Part shown: piece by piece, positions 1 to 12,600 of the stretch | Position numbering within the stretch: the first letter of the stretch is position 1 | Layout: the number at the start of each line of letters is the position of its first letter | Assembly: GCA_033980235.1 (NCBI GenBank) | Contig: CM067072.1 | Coordinates: forward strand, 32,525,759 to 32,589,758 | Source: Diadema setosum | Taxonomy: Eukaryota; Echinodermata; Echinoidea; Diadematoida; Diadematidae | Direction: 5' to 3' | DNA: 64,000 nucleotides | Made by a program: the position numbers and the translations under genes | The notes under the pieces: model-generated | Told to the model about the DNA's origin: nothing | Seen by the model: the letters and a program-made list of their open reading frames with translations, nothing else | The model's database searches: none

Positions 1-273
1 ATCTGGGGAGTTTTGGACTCTGAAATCAATTATTTAGTCTCCAATAACTACTGTTACTTCCTTGTGGGTGATTCACAATTCAATGATTGGCAATGCAGTT
101 TTCAAAATTACATTACATCATTTTCAGGTGTACTGTCAGTACACCCATGGTTTGTCTTCAACTTTGTACAACCTTTGAAGTCATTACTTAGGGTCTTACA
201 AACAGTAAATTCACCGACTTTGTACTAAGGAAAGCAGTACAAAATGTAGGCCTACTATAAAACGAAGAATGTT

Positions 274-336
274 CGTGTGCATTTTAATTTCGCCCATTTT
301 GCGAGAGCCAAGATTCGCGAAATTAAAATGCACACG
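274..336. repeat. Hairpin with perfect 20-bp arms
   Basis: Left arm 274-293 (CGTGTGCATTTTAATTTCGC) is the exact reverse complement of 317-336, with a 23-base loop. It is probably the core of a very short MITE; similar GCGAAA/TTTCGC words follow at about 398-445. Confidence 0.6.
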
Positions 337-2454
337 TGAAAGTTCTTGTCTAAACTATACACATTGAATGTTAGAGGCAACTCGTAATAATTTCATGCCG
401 CGAAAAAAGCCGTCAGCTTCAATTGCGAAAATTTAGTGCCGTGAAAGAATCATGTTTTACAGTTATATGCTGTCTATCTATGTGACCTGAAAACACAACA
501 ACAAACAAACAAGAATTTGAAAGAGATATAAGGGAGATCAAATGATACACACAAACAAACAAACTGAAGAAAAACAACGAAATAAGGCAAAAAAACAACA
601 ACAACAAAACAGAAATAAGACATTTCTGTGTTTGTGAATTTCCAGTGTCAGGGATACTCTTGGTATGCTGTGAAGATTCCCAGTTTATTGGACAGATGAG
701 AATCTTTTTAAATTGTGTAGGAGTGGTGGGAGGTCCTGTATACTTGCAGTCCACAGTATGATCACATTCCTCAAAGCCTGTCAGGTGAATCCCCCATGCT
801 GGCATAGTCTGTTCAAACAGACCCAATAAACTGTTGAGTTTTATATGCTATTCTTTTCAGTATTTAGCCATGGAGATTTGAAGCTTGTGGTGAAAACTGA
901 ACTTTCTATATAATACAAGAACATGCTTCAATGTGCATGAATTGGGACATAGTAGTAGTGTGTAGTGTACAGGGTACAAATTACACTGGTCATGTAACTT
1001 TATGCCTTGTAAAACCAGAGACATTAAAGCCTGCTGTGATGTGCAGACATTGCTGTCAAGATTCCCATATATAGGATACTGTGTTGCATGCAGAAGCATA
1101 AAATTTTTGCAGTGTATGAACTACAATGTATTGATAGTTCCTATATTCAAAAATTAATGTTTGTTAAATTTATGTAATTAGAGCTATTGTGTACATAGTA
1201 GGCCTATAAAGTGTACATTACAGTATGTGCATTTACAGTGTACCGGTTTATGATACTTCATTTAAATTTATGTGCCCACATACACATGTACCAACGTACA
1301 AGTTTCCAATACAATTTTCATGTTTGTCTCTTGCTTGTACGGATGTACCTTGCAGTAAAATCTCTTGAGACACATACAAATACTGTAGTACAATATTCAT
1401 TGTTCATTTGATTAGATTAGTTGGTACATCTGTGTGTTCAGTATTAAAAGTTACTCTCCATACTTGAACTGAGTATGAACACAGTTCTGTGTTTAAGTAC
1501 CTGTACCAGGTACAATGTACATGTACTGTGCCACAGCTCAAGTACATGATTGTTTAGAGAGTAACAAGAATGTCACACTTTGTTGCAATATTAAATGTGC
1601 CAGTACTACGCTGTATCTACACGTAAAAGCATTACACACTGTATGTGCTAAAATTGATGTGGGTGTTTGGGATACAACTTGTTTTTATCGAATCTGCAAA
1701 ATCAGGCATCTTTTAAGGGTCTGTGTGCCAGTTTATTCTCTAGATACTGGTACTGTACGTGGGAGGCTACTATGCAACACATTGTGCACAACTCAATTGT
1801 ACTCCTCCTGATCAAACTTTGTCTGGACTGGAGAATGAAGACTATACCCTAGATTTTAATAGACTGTATGCTGTGTCACATGCCACACACACACACACAC
1901 ATCTGAGCTCCAAATTTCTATGATTTTCAGACTTTTGCACTGGAACATGTATAAAATTGGTCATACTGGGTACTGAGTGTAATAAAGAATTAGTGACTGC
2001 ATGTGATAGAGAATAAAAATACAGTGGTCACTGCTCCGGGAGGGGTCAGGAGACAAGTTTTATTACTCCCGTCAAAGTGGTGTTCCAGCTTTTATTCAAG
2101 TGGTGGCTGGTACAATATGCTTACAGTGTAAACCACACAACATGAAACCTAGTACAAGTTGTATGTGGACATTATGTGTATACTATTACTTTTAAACCAA
2201 ACCACTGATGGGGAAAGGGGGGGGGGGTGTTATTTTGGGAGTCCCAATGCATGTACTGTACATGTAGTGTTTCCAAAATTCTATTAGATTGTAGATACTG
2301 TATTTGTAGTGTACAACACACCGAATTTTGTACATTATAATTACATGTACAAGCCGAGGACAGGCTTCACTGTATGTTACAAAATTTGATGCTGTACAGC
2401 TGTAGTCACTGCTTATTAAGATGTAATGATATCCTCTGTCAACCTAACAATGTT

Positions 2455-2555
2455 TTAACCCGTTGAGGATGAGTCCTGAGTACAATGTATAACTCGGGCA
2501 GGTGTCTATGGGAAATGCATGTCATGGCAAAATCAAACTGTTCTCAACAGGTTAA
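2455..2555. mobile_element. TTAA-flanked mini-element (piggyBac-like MITE), copy 1
   Basis: TTAA at 2455-2458 and 2552-2555 bracket a 93-bp element that starts CCCGTTGAGGA and ends TCTCAACAGG. It carries a GAGT...CTCGGGCA core shared with the copies at 40753-40843 and 49063. TTAA targets and CCC ends are the hallmark of piggyBac-type mobilisation; no transposase is encoded. Confidence 0.65.
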
Positions 2556-3486
2556 AAGTTGACTAGAAGTTGTTTTGATTTAAATTATACTTATGTTTTT
2601 AAAAGTGGACTTTTTTTTTTTTGTCGTGTTGAAATTTATACACCTGGTATTAAATGTATTTCTGCAAAACTATTAAAGTGTAAAAACTGGCAAGAAAAGA
2701 TTGTACCTTATTAAGCTTTGAGATATTTTTGTGATCTTCACTATCTAATATTGTGATTGTGTGGAATTCAAAACATATGGAATTCATTATGTACATAAAT
2801 GTACATATCCACATGTTGTACTCAAACCTTTTGGTTTATATCACTGAAAATATCTGTGTTATCGCATATTGCATTCCAACAAAATTATCAGAAGTACCAA
2901 GTATGTGTGGGTATACAGGTGCAATGTCATAATCGTTCTGAGGAAGTCATATGGAATTTTGATGCGTGATGGCTGATAGGAGATCTTAATATGAAATGCG
3001 ATATAAAACAATCTTTAAATTTGTTCTCTGTGTTCAAATTTTCAAATTAGGATTACAACATGGAAGTATTTTTTGTACTTTATGAAAAGTAATTTTCCAT
3101 TTTGGGCCAACTGCGCTAAAACCCTGAACAGTGTACCAAATGTCACCCATAGAAATCCTGACTTGTCTACAATGTACACTGTATACATTTGTACTTCAAT
3201 CCATATTTGTTCTACACCCTTACTTTATACGTACAATTTGTAACTGTTAGTTGGGAAGAAAGGAGCATGCTCATAGATTCTGTGCAATGATAATGATTTA
3301 TACAGGATATGCTTTGTCCTTGCTCTACTTCTGAATGGTGCATACAGTGTGCTTTTCTATCTATCACCTTCTTTTAATACCGTTAATCTATTTTTTTTTT
3401 TTTAACTAACCAATTTTTGTTTTCGTTGAATGGTTTTCTGTTATTTTTCTTTGAAATGTCTGTTTTTATCATTGTCCATTATACAG

Positions 3487-3499
3487 TTATCACTCAATC
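3487..3499 (+). other. CAPN5: 5' UTR part of the start exon
   Basis: A pyrimidine-rich stretch ends in the acceptor-like tatacag at 3480-3486, 13 bases before the ATG. The start exon is therefore probably an internal exon, with at least one non-coding exon upstream. Where that exon lies, in 1-3400 or outside the window, cannot be told. Confidence 0.5.
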
Positions 3500-3673
3500 A
3501 TGGGTCTCTTTGGCACCAATGTTGTGGCTTTCAAGGGCCAGAACTATGATCAGCTGCGAAAGACTGCCCAGTCTAGCGGGACCTTGTTTGAGGACCCAGA
3601 ATTCCTTGCTGCTGACTCGTCCCTCTTCCACAAGCGAACGTCACCGGGCCGCATTGAGTGGAAGCGACCTGGG
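3500..3673 (+). CDS. CAPN5: CAPN5 coding exon 1 (residues 1-58)
   Basis: Start codon to the donor gtaaga at 3674. It encodes the N-terminal lead and the start of the protease core, with the family motifs [15 protein letters not shown] and RIEWKRPG. It ends in phase 0. The reading frame runs on open into the intron to 3985, but the donor and the match to exon 2 (RPG then ELCANPHL) mark the true end. Confidence 0.93.
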
Positions 3674-6600
3674 GTAAGAAGTCCTGTTTTGCAGTGCAAG
3701 GCTTATGAAAAATCGCCATGGCATCCTTTGCTCATTTATGAGAAGTTGACAATCGGATCTTTAAAATACGTGTACCTCTCATTGAGCCATGAAGAAGGAA
3801 TAAAAACAAATAAGATGAAGGGATGTACAAGACATGTACACATGTACACTACAGATCTGCATGGAATATCTTTCACATTTGTGTGGATGAATATTGAAAA
3901 ACACTGTTATCATGGAAGGATACATACTCTATACCTGCTTCATTCACATGTTACGTACCCCCCCCCCCCAAAAAAAAAAGGATAAAAAAAAAATAAATAA
4001 AAATACAAAACATACAGTGCAACTCTCCACAATGATAACTTTAAAAGTGAATCAATCCAAATACAAGTTCAGGGTATGAAACTAAACTTATTATCCACAA
4101 TTAAGGCACATCTCGCAGAAAACCCCATCCGTATTGCTTCAGTGGTCAAAGAGAAATAAGAAGTTTTGTAGAGCGTGTCAATAATTCCTTCCCTCCAAGT
4201 TCTGTCCATTGTGTTCACACATAATGCAGTTCCAAGAGCATCCAAGTGCTAAACTTGGAAAAATCAGACCCATGACATGCTTTACAACAATCCACATTTC
4301 CTTGTGAAATTGAAGCCCAGGTTTGTTTTTTTGTTTGTTTTTTTTGTGCAAAATATAGCTCAGATGCTATATATTCGAAGGCCCTGATGTACGTATATTG
4401 CTAGCATTTAGACAGTTTAATCAGATTGGAAGTTATCAACTATGTAAATATCAGAATTGTAATTTTTGGGGGACATATTGATAGAGACTGGGGTATCTAT
4501 AATGTATCAATAATGTACATCTTCCTTGAAGTTACTACCCATAGTCTATAATTTAAAGAATGTGTTTCATGGGGACCTTTTTCTCAACACCTGTTTCCCC
4601 CCCCCCCCCCCCCCCACCCGCCCCTTAAAAAAGCATACCAATTACAAACTACCCACACCAGCATCTGTTTCATTCATCAGATGATTTCGACAGCAACCGT
4701 GCTGGCTGTGTCATTATTTTCTCATCTTCTCTTCATGATCATCCCCAGTTATAGAAGGAACCTTTTTTTTTTTTTGATCAGCATGTCTCCTCTGTAGGCA
4801 AACGTCCAGAATTATTCTGTGACATTTTATAAAGTCTGTGCAAGTCCACGGGCTCACTATCAAAGTTTTCCCTTGTGGACCTCAAACAGAAAAGATTAAC
4901 TTCATAGTAAAATTACTGACTCATCAACTCTGAAAATGTGCCATGTCTACACAATTCTTGGCAGTATCACAAATTATTGCTATGTGTACCCTCTATTATT
5001 GATGTGTACCGTTACCTTTTTTTAAAAGAAAACAATTGCTGATTTTAAAGAAAAGAGGGGGGAAAATATGAATCCATAGTATTTGAAAACTTCTTATATT
5101 GCACCAATTTGGAGCCCATTCATGAGAGAGGAAACTCTGTTGTGATAATATTGTGTGTATGGAGTTATCGTGTATTCAGATCACATAACCATCTGAAGCA
5201 TACATTTGCAAAACAATTTGACTATTCCATTCTTGTCAAGTTGAGTTGTTTTTTTTATTTAATAAAAGCTGCTTATTAACAGAGAAAATTAGAGAGTACA
5301 TCTATGTGATCATGCATAATTTACATAATATACAAGAATATTCCTTGTTATGTTTTTACAAGTGAGGTATCATCACTGGAAAGGTTTTACTTCGCTCTAA
5401 AACAAAATGATGATGGACTTACTGTAGTGTACTTTAAAAAAAAATGTTTGAAATGACACTTACAGTAGCTCATTTTCCAATTAAAACTCATCATGAAGTG
5501 TTAATCTCATGCCAAGCAAAGCAAATGCAGTCATACACTGTACATGTAAGAGGTCTCACAAGTAAAAGTACATCGTAGCTTACTGTTTTATACAAGAATG
5601 TACTACACATCGTACACTTGTATGTGTCCCGATTTTTTTAAAAACATATACACTGATGCCAGCTTTAATGAGCAAATTTAGACTGAAATTGTGTGAATTC
5701 ATAGTACAATGTATAATATACTGTATTATAAAATGGGTTCAAGAATGTAGCCAATTGGAAGCGCTGAAATGAGTCACGTGTGCGTGCAGTAATTTCTCAC
5801 TAAGTTAACATCCACGGCCTGACGTCACAATGTTTACACTAGCAGTGCGCACTCAATCAGTTGTTACAAGTGCGTCGCGCGCTACTATACACGGTTGTAC
5901 GCGCTGTCATCTTGACTTTTTGACTTGAGCGAGTGCTACATGTAGCTGACTGGTATTGACCCACAAAGGTACGTGAAAAATGCTGAATTAGTTTTCGACC
6001 CATTTTATAAAACAAATGATGCACAGGATTATTTCGTGGTGTTAGTGGAGGTGCAGCTCACTCTCGGGTATTTACAATGTAGTGCAACATGCACTCGGCT
6101 TTGCCTCATGCATGTTTCACAATTGTAAATTTATACCCTCGAGTGCGCTACATCTCCACTAACGCACTCTTTCCTGTGCATCATTTGTATACAAATGTAC
6201 AATGTAGGCCTATACATAATTTCATTATGTCACTGCTCTTCTTTTTTCTTTCTTTTTTTCCGTTGATACCTTTTAGGGCTGCAGTTTCTCGAAGAAGATC
6301 TAAATAACACAGGGCTATTTATGTATAATATCAAAATGCCCTGATGAAACGTTGCATAAATGTGACCCGCTACAACAAAATGATCCTAAAGTCGGGCGAG
6401 GTCGATTATTTGAAAATTGCATGACACAATTCCCTAATCTTTCTGCTTTAAATTGATATATAACACGTCTTATAAAAATAATTGGCTGCGGAGATATCAA
6501 TGTTTAAAAGAGAGCATGTCAAGACGTCTGGGAAATCACTGTTTCGAGAAAAGCGCCCTAAAAGTTCTCCTCCGGACAATAGAAGTTTAGCCCTAGCAAC

Positions 6601-9600
6601 CCCCGAAATGCTCATTCAAACACAGCGTCAGCGGTCTCCTCACCGACCAATCAGTGACCAGGATGTCAGGAGAAGCGGCTAGGCATAGCGCAACCCGCCC
6701 GCACGCACCAGTTGACTGGGCACTGTGGGAGCTTCACGCTTCGGTTAGCGGCAAGCAGCAAACTGACCAATGAGATCACTCTGGTCGTTGTTAGGGGCGG
6801 AGCCTATGTGTGGCGCTCAATCCAAATGTTCGAACCCGTTTCTGCTTCGTTGAAACGCCAAAAAAACATGGCCCAGAAAAACGCTATTTTTTGGTCTTTC
6901 CTTTCATTATTTTACTTCAAAATTTCGACAGATGATAGAAGACATGTCAGACTCTAATAATATGTCAAATTCAGAAAATCATAAGTTTTGACCAATTTTG
7001 ATGCTCTAACTTCAAACTCGATTTTCACGGCTTCGACCGTGCGCGACTTTAGGACCATTTTGTTGTAGCGGGTCACAAATATTCTGATACTGAAGATGAC
7101 AGAATTTGGTGACATGAACATGGAAAGAACAAAAATACAATGTACAAACAAATCTCTCTTTGACCATAGCCAAGAGATGAGATATGACATCCACAATTCA
7201 GGAAGAGAGACATCTGCCTTGAATAAACCAATTTATGAGCAAAATACCTATAAGTACAGTGTAGCTGTACATATTGTATGGTACAACCCGTACATGTACG
7301 ATGTATACATCAAGCCTGGTGATATGTATCATGCTTGGGGAGATGAGTTTTTCACATTGTACCACGGTACTAAAGCTTGGTTTCATGCAGAATACAATCG
7401 TCACAGTACAAGACATCCAGCTGTGGATATTCTTCAAACATATGTCTGCAACATATGTATACAACATGTGTCTGTAATCACCACTAAATGTGCGGATTGC
7501 TTTTGAATGCATACACGTCCAATGTATGCTCAAATACCATCTGCGTGTGCGACCTACAAGATGTGGAGCTTTGTATTCGAGTCTGTCATCAATGCATTGT
7601 TGACATGCTCACTGACTGTATCTATCAGGTCTCGTTAATTATTAATGAGATGGCATGCTAAATGTCTGAGCAGCAAGCTCAGCAAACAGTTGAGTACCTT
7701 AAGCACTCATTCACAAGCAACTAACTGTTACTATGCCAAGTGTTTTTTGTATTCATCCTTTATCCCGTATTATACAGTAAACCTCATAGTGTAAAAAAAA
7801 AAAAACTGTAGCCCTTTTCCCATTATATGTGCTTTATTTTCCTGTAAAAGTGCCAGACATTTACTCTGAAATCACATCAAGAAGGATATAAAGTCGGTCA
7901 CCTTTAATATCTAGTCTTTATATGTGACCCTGCACCTCAAAACAAACAAAAAGTCGCCAGACATCAATTTTTAGTTAAGACCATATTCTGAAAGAGCAGA
8001 CTTTAAGCTTTAAAATGATGTATAACTCAAATCAAATGGACTCTCCTAACCTATCTAAATATTGGAAAGAAAGCACAAACTCAGGAAAAGTGTGAACTGA
8101 GAAAAGAGGCTCTGAAGTACAGTGTCTATTCAAGCGCTTAATCTTTACCAAACCGTGCTGGCTGTGCGATGAATGGGACAAAAAACAAGAAGTAATCCAC
8201 CAGAGTAACAACAATGAAGAGATTATTAGATTAAACTGAAATTAAGCATGCCTCATTAACACATTCTGTCCATAATTGATGCCAACTTTCAAAGCAGTAG
8301 CACTATCCTTTCAAAAGTTATTAGAGTTGAAAGTGAAGAGTGTGGACAAGGTTTTTTAGAAATGAAAAAGGGATTCTAAAGACACACCTAATCACACTAG
8401 TCTACAAAAAATATTCGAGATAAACTGCTAAAAAACACACTTTCCTGCCCGTTTAATGATACCAAATTTTAGCATCATGTAAAAGAAGACCCACTCTTTC
8501 AGAAAATATGAAAAAGTCAAGTTCGGCTAGGTTGACCCATTTCACTTATTTTCAGTCCTCACGCAAAATCAGTGTGTGCGACTTTATGTTCGTTTTGAGG
8601 TGCATGGTCACATACAAGTAACCCGCTATAGCTCTCGTACAGTATATGTAGCTCTTTGATAGAGTATACTGTATGACAAAAAAAAAAAGACAAAAGGCTA
8701 TGGTCAAGGTGTGTATTCTACGTGATTGCAAAGAAAGAGTTTGAGTATAATTTGAGCAGTCATGTGAACTTTTTGTTTGGGCAGATCTAGATCATGAATT
8801 TGAATAACAAAAGCAGTACCCGCTGCATGCTATAAGGATTAGAACCAACACTTGCTTTCGGGCGAAAGCTCGGTGGTCTAGTGGAGATGACGCCTGTCCG
8901 GTTATCAGGATGTCGTAGGTTCGAATCCTACTCGAGTATGTACGCCCATGATTTTTTTATCATGGCTACTACTAAAACACTGATCAATTCAGTGCTTATT
9001 TACGTCGATGTACATTTGTAGGGCAATTTGTCAATCAGTTGCAGATCTAGATAATGTATAAAAATTTGCATGTTTGTTCAATGTGGTTGCACATGTGTAG
9101 GTGTACTGTACATTGTTATGACAGATTTTGTTTGCGACTGTATACAGTACCTTCCTGGCATGAATTTTAAACAAAAACAGAAACAAAACAAAACAAAATG
9201 AAAATTTGTTACTGCAACTGATTGCATGCCACACCTTGAAAACTTGTCATTATAATGCCTATAGCCAAGGAAATGGATTGTGCATTCCGTCCTTCAGAAA
9301 TTGATCAATGCATCTAGGGCATGCCATCTTGAGCCTGGAGCCATTCATTATCAATGAACCACGAACTTTCATGCCATGAAATGATGAAGAAGAGATGGGT
9401 TTGGTATTCAAGAGTATTATAAATTAAAGATCCCTTTGTGTGTGCCTGTGAGTGTGTTGTTATACTGTGCATGTACACAGTATGCATCATTTGTGTGTGT
9501 TTGTAGGTGTACACAGTGCATTGCACAGAGGTATACTTTGCAGCTTGACTGTGCAAGGAAGAAAAAAAAAAACAACAGTGTACTATGTACAAAAATGTAC

Positions 9601-12600
9601 ATTGTAGAATATTTGTAGGCTATTTTAAATACAGGCCTGAATAATGGGGTTGCTTATATAGTTTTTCACGTGTAAACACTGTCACTACCACCCAGTAATT
9701 TTGGTACCGGTAGTGACAGACGGAGGAACAATGTCAGGGAAATGATATTTATAGTGTACAAATGTACATTTGTATACAATGTGCCATAATTTTTTTGTGT
9801 GTGAATTTGTGTTTGGTACATGTGTACATGTGTTTGGGACAGTGTATATTGTACAAGTGTGCAAAATTTATGACTAAGCATTTAGAAAAGAAAATATAGT
9901 TTCAAGCATTTTTATTTTATTTTATTTTATTTATTTATTTACTTATTTTTTTATTTTTTTTATTTTTTTATTTTTTTATTTTTTTTTATTTTTTTTATTT
10001 TATTTTATTTATTTATTTATTTATTTTTTTTTTTTTTGGGGGGGGGAATTACAACGCGTGTATGTACTGTACAGTTTCCATGCATGACAGTACAGGGTAC
10101 ATGCAGTGGGAGACATTCTGTAAACATTTTGTCTGTGAATTAGCAATCTTTACACTTTCAATTACATTTGTAAGGTACTTTTCAAAAATACAAGTTTAGA
10201 AGGAATTGGATAGAATTTAAATGGTGTACTTGTATGTAAAGTAGTAGTCCTGCTTTGCATTGAAATTTTACTCAGCAATGATAATGTTTGTTTTGATTAC
10301 AGACTGGCATTTGTAGACCTGTACTCATACACTACATTGTAGGTGTCGATTTCACACTTTGTTGTTATTATTTGTTGTATTCAGAAATGTGTGCCCCTTC
10401 TTTTGCGTAATGTACTCTCATCTCATCTTGCTTGAATCTTATCCTGGCAAATTGAACTTTCGTCCCTGCAGGAATTGTGTGCCAACCCTCATCTCGTGGT
10501 GGATGGTACAAAGAGTGGAGATGTAACCCAGGGTCAGCTGGGAAACTGCTGGTTTGTTGCTGCAACTGCCAATCTTGCTCAGGAGAAAGAGTTGTGGGAG
10601 AAGGTATGTATGGCTTTACTATAATTATTGCAAAGATCTACTTTACCATTAAAGTTTTCGTGTGACTACATTAGAGAGATTTCAATTTGCAGCGTGGACG
10701 TTTGAGACGACGATTGCGGTAGACGTTCTCCTCTCCCCTTGTGTCCTGCTGAAAAGTCGCTTTCGACTACGCTGGGATGCAAGGTACAAGTGTATAAAAG
10801 ATTGTAAACGGTGCCCCCGAAGGGTGCATGGAGTAGCTCTGTGTGTCATAGATTGAGGCGACGTAAAAAAAGCCCAGAACTCGTGAAAAACTCGTACGAC
10901 GCAAGCTGTTAATAGATCGACTTGTCGCGCATTTTTGCGCATGCTCAGAAATTTTTTTTTTTCCTCTGAATCTCCCCGTCGCGAAAATCTAAAGTAAACC
11001 ATCTCCAAGGGCCATTTATAAACCTCTTCGGCAGACCACAGTGAAGAAAATGAATTTAGATACACGTTGTATGAGTGTGCAATCCTTCTTGTACAATTGT
11101 ATGCATGATATTGAAAAAGTATGTGATAATGTTTAAATATTTGTACTTTCCATATTATGTATAGCCTTGAGAATATACTGCAACCAAGTTTAAAGATTGA
11201 TCATCATTCTTCTTCTTCTTCTTCTTTTGTATGATGACACATAATTTGTTTAAATGCAAATTGCATTGCTTTGAAAGTGTGAAATTCTAATGTTACATCA
11301 AAAGAGGAAAGTAAAAAATCCTAGTGGATTTGAACTGACAAAGAAGTACATGATGAACATTTTGGATCCTGGGCATACTACTGTGTATCAATACTGCAAT
11401 ACATCTGTTCTTCTTGTTGTTGTTGTTGTTTGTTTTTTTCAAAGAAACCGCTTCCTGGCAATGAACAATAGGGACTACAGACTTTTGGTTGCAAGGAGTG
11501 CAATTTCAGATACTGTTGTACTTGGAGTGGTTTATAATGTCTCTATGGCTGAAGAATTAGTTTTGCTGTGAATGTGCAACTTTTAATAGCCTTGATATAA
11601 AAGCTGCACCCTCACTCATAAGGGTGAACATCCCCTGCCGACAGGGTTGAAGGAAGTGACTCAGACGTGTGCCGAGCGTCTCTGCTCTAAAAACTGTTGG
11701 GTCAGTCGGGCCACTATCATCCGCTATCAGAATACTGTACAAAATCATATTTGAGAGTAAACACACTTCACCTATTTATTTATCGAGGACTCTGGCCCTC
11801 CTTTGCCAAACACTTTGTAGTCATTAAGAAAGTTTTAAAAGAAATGACACATACAACAAACCTTTTTTTGTTGTTGTTTTTCAGTAATCTTTATTTGATT
11901 TCTATAACTTCACGATAACATAAGCATTCATCTTGAATACGGTATCCACAATATGCAATCGGTAATGTGTGATTGAAAAATGAATAAAACACACTCGCAC
12001 ACACGCACACAAATGAATATAAATATTGATCAATGATATATATTGATTATGTGGGTCATCTATGGTAAAAGGGACATACAGCTGTACACACCCTTTTAAT
12101 AGCATACTATTGCATCTGCTTGAAGTGCTTTAGAACTTTCAGTTGTTATTAGTTATTATCAGAACTTATTAAAAAAAAAAACAATTCTTTCCTTACATCC
12201 CCTCCTCTCCTTAAAAGCTGAATTACAAATATATCTTTATACATGTAATTATATGGCAAGATTTTCTTTTTCTTTTTCACCCTTGGCATTTTTTTTTTCT
12301 TTTGGGGGGGGGGGGCAGATCTATCAGATTGTGTATGGAGGTGACTGTATCAAATGCTGTACACATTGTATTGCAATGTCTCTGCAGTTGGTGTAATAAA
12401 ATGGCATAGCATTTTACATACAGTAGTATTTATTGAAAAAAAAAAGAAACACAAGTTTTAGTTTTATAGCCTCAAAGAGCATTATTGTTAGCTGTTTAAT
12501 AGTAACGTTGTCAACCCTTTGAAGCAAGGAATCAAATGACCTGCACACCAGGAAAAAGAAAAGAATTCCCATTCCTCAATATTTGACATTTGCTACATAC

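Larger units (their letters stand above)
1..3486. other. Upstream region, no gene seen
   Basis: AT-rich sequence with many TGTACA-type words, small homopolymers, one sharp hairpin (274-336) and one TTAA-flanked mini-element (2455-2555). Small open frames here show no family resemblance. It may hold the promoter or a non-coding first exon of CAPN5, but no clear core promoter can be pointed to. Confidence 0.4.
3674..10471 (+). other. CAPN5: CAPN5 intron 1
   Basis: 6.8 kb between exons 1 and 2. It holds the hairpin elements at 6012, 6361 and 7923, the tRNA-like insert and simple repeats. Stretches 3990-5760 and 9055-9900 show only homopolymers and TGTACA words. Confidence 0.85.

Noticed and set aside
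8869..8937. A working tRNA gene
   Set aside because: The pol III boxes are good, but the acceptor stem mispairs, the anticodon loop lacks T33 and direct repeats flank the region.
10670..11065. Minus-strand 127-codon frame at 10682-11065 as a gene
   Set aside because: It lies in a CpG-richer intronic patch with no family match; the patch may be a repeat, but no paired ends were found.
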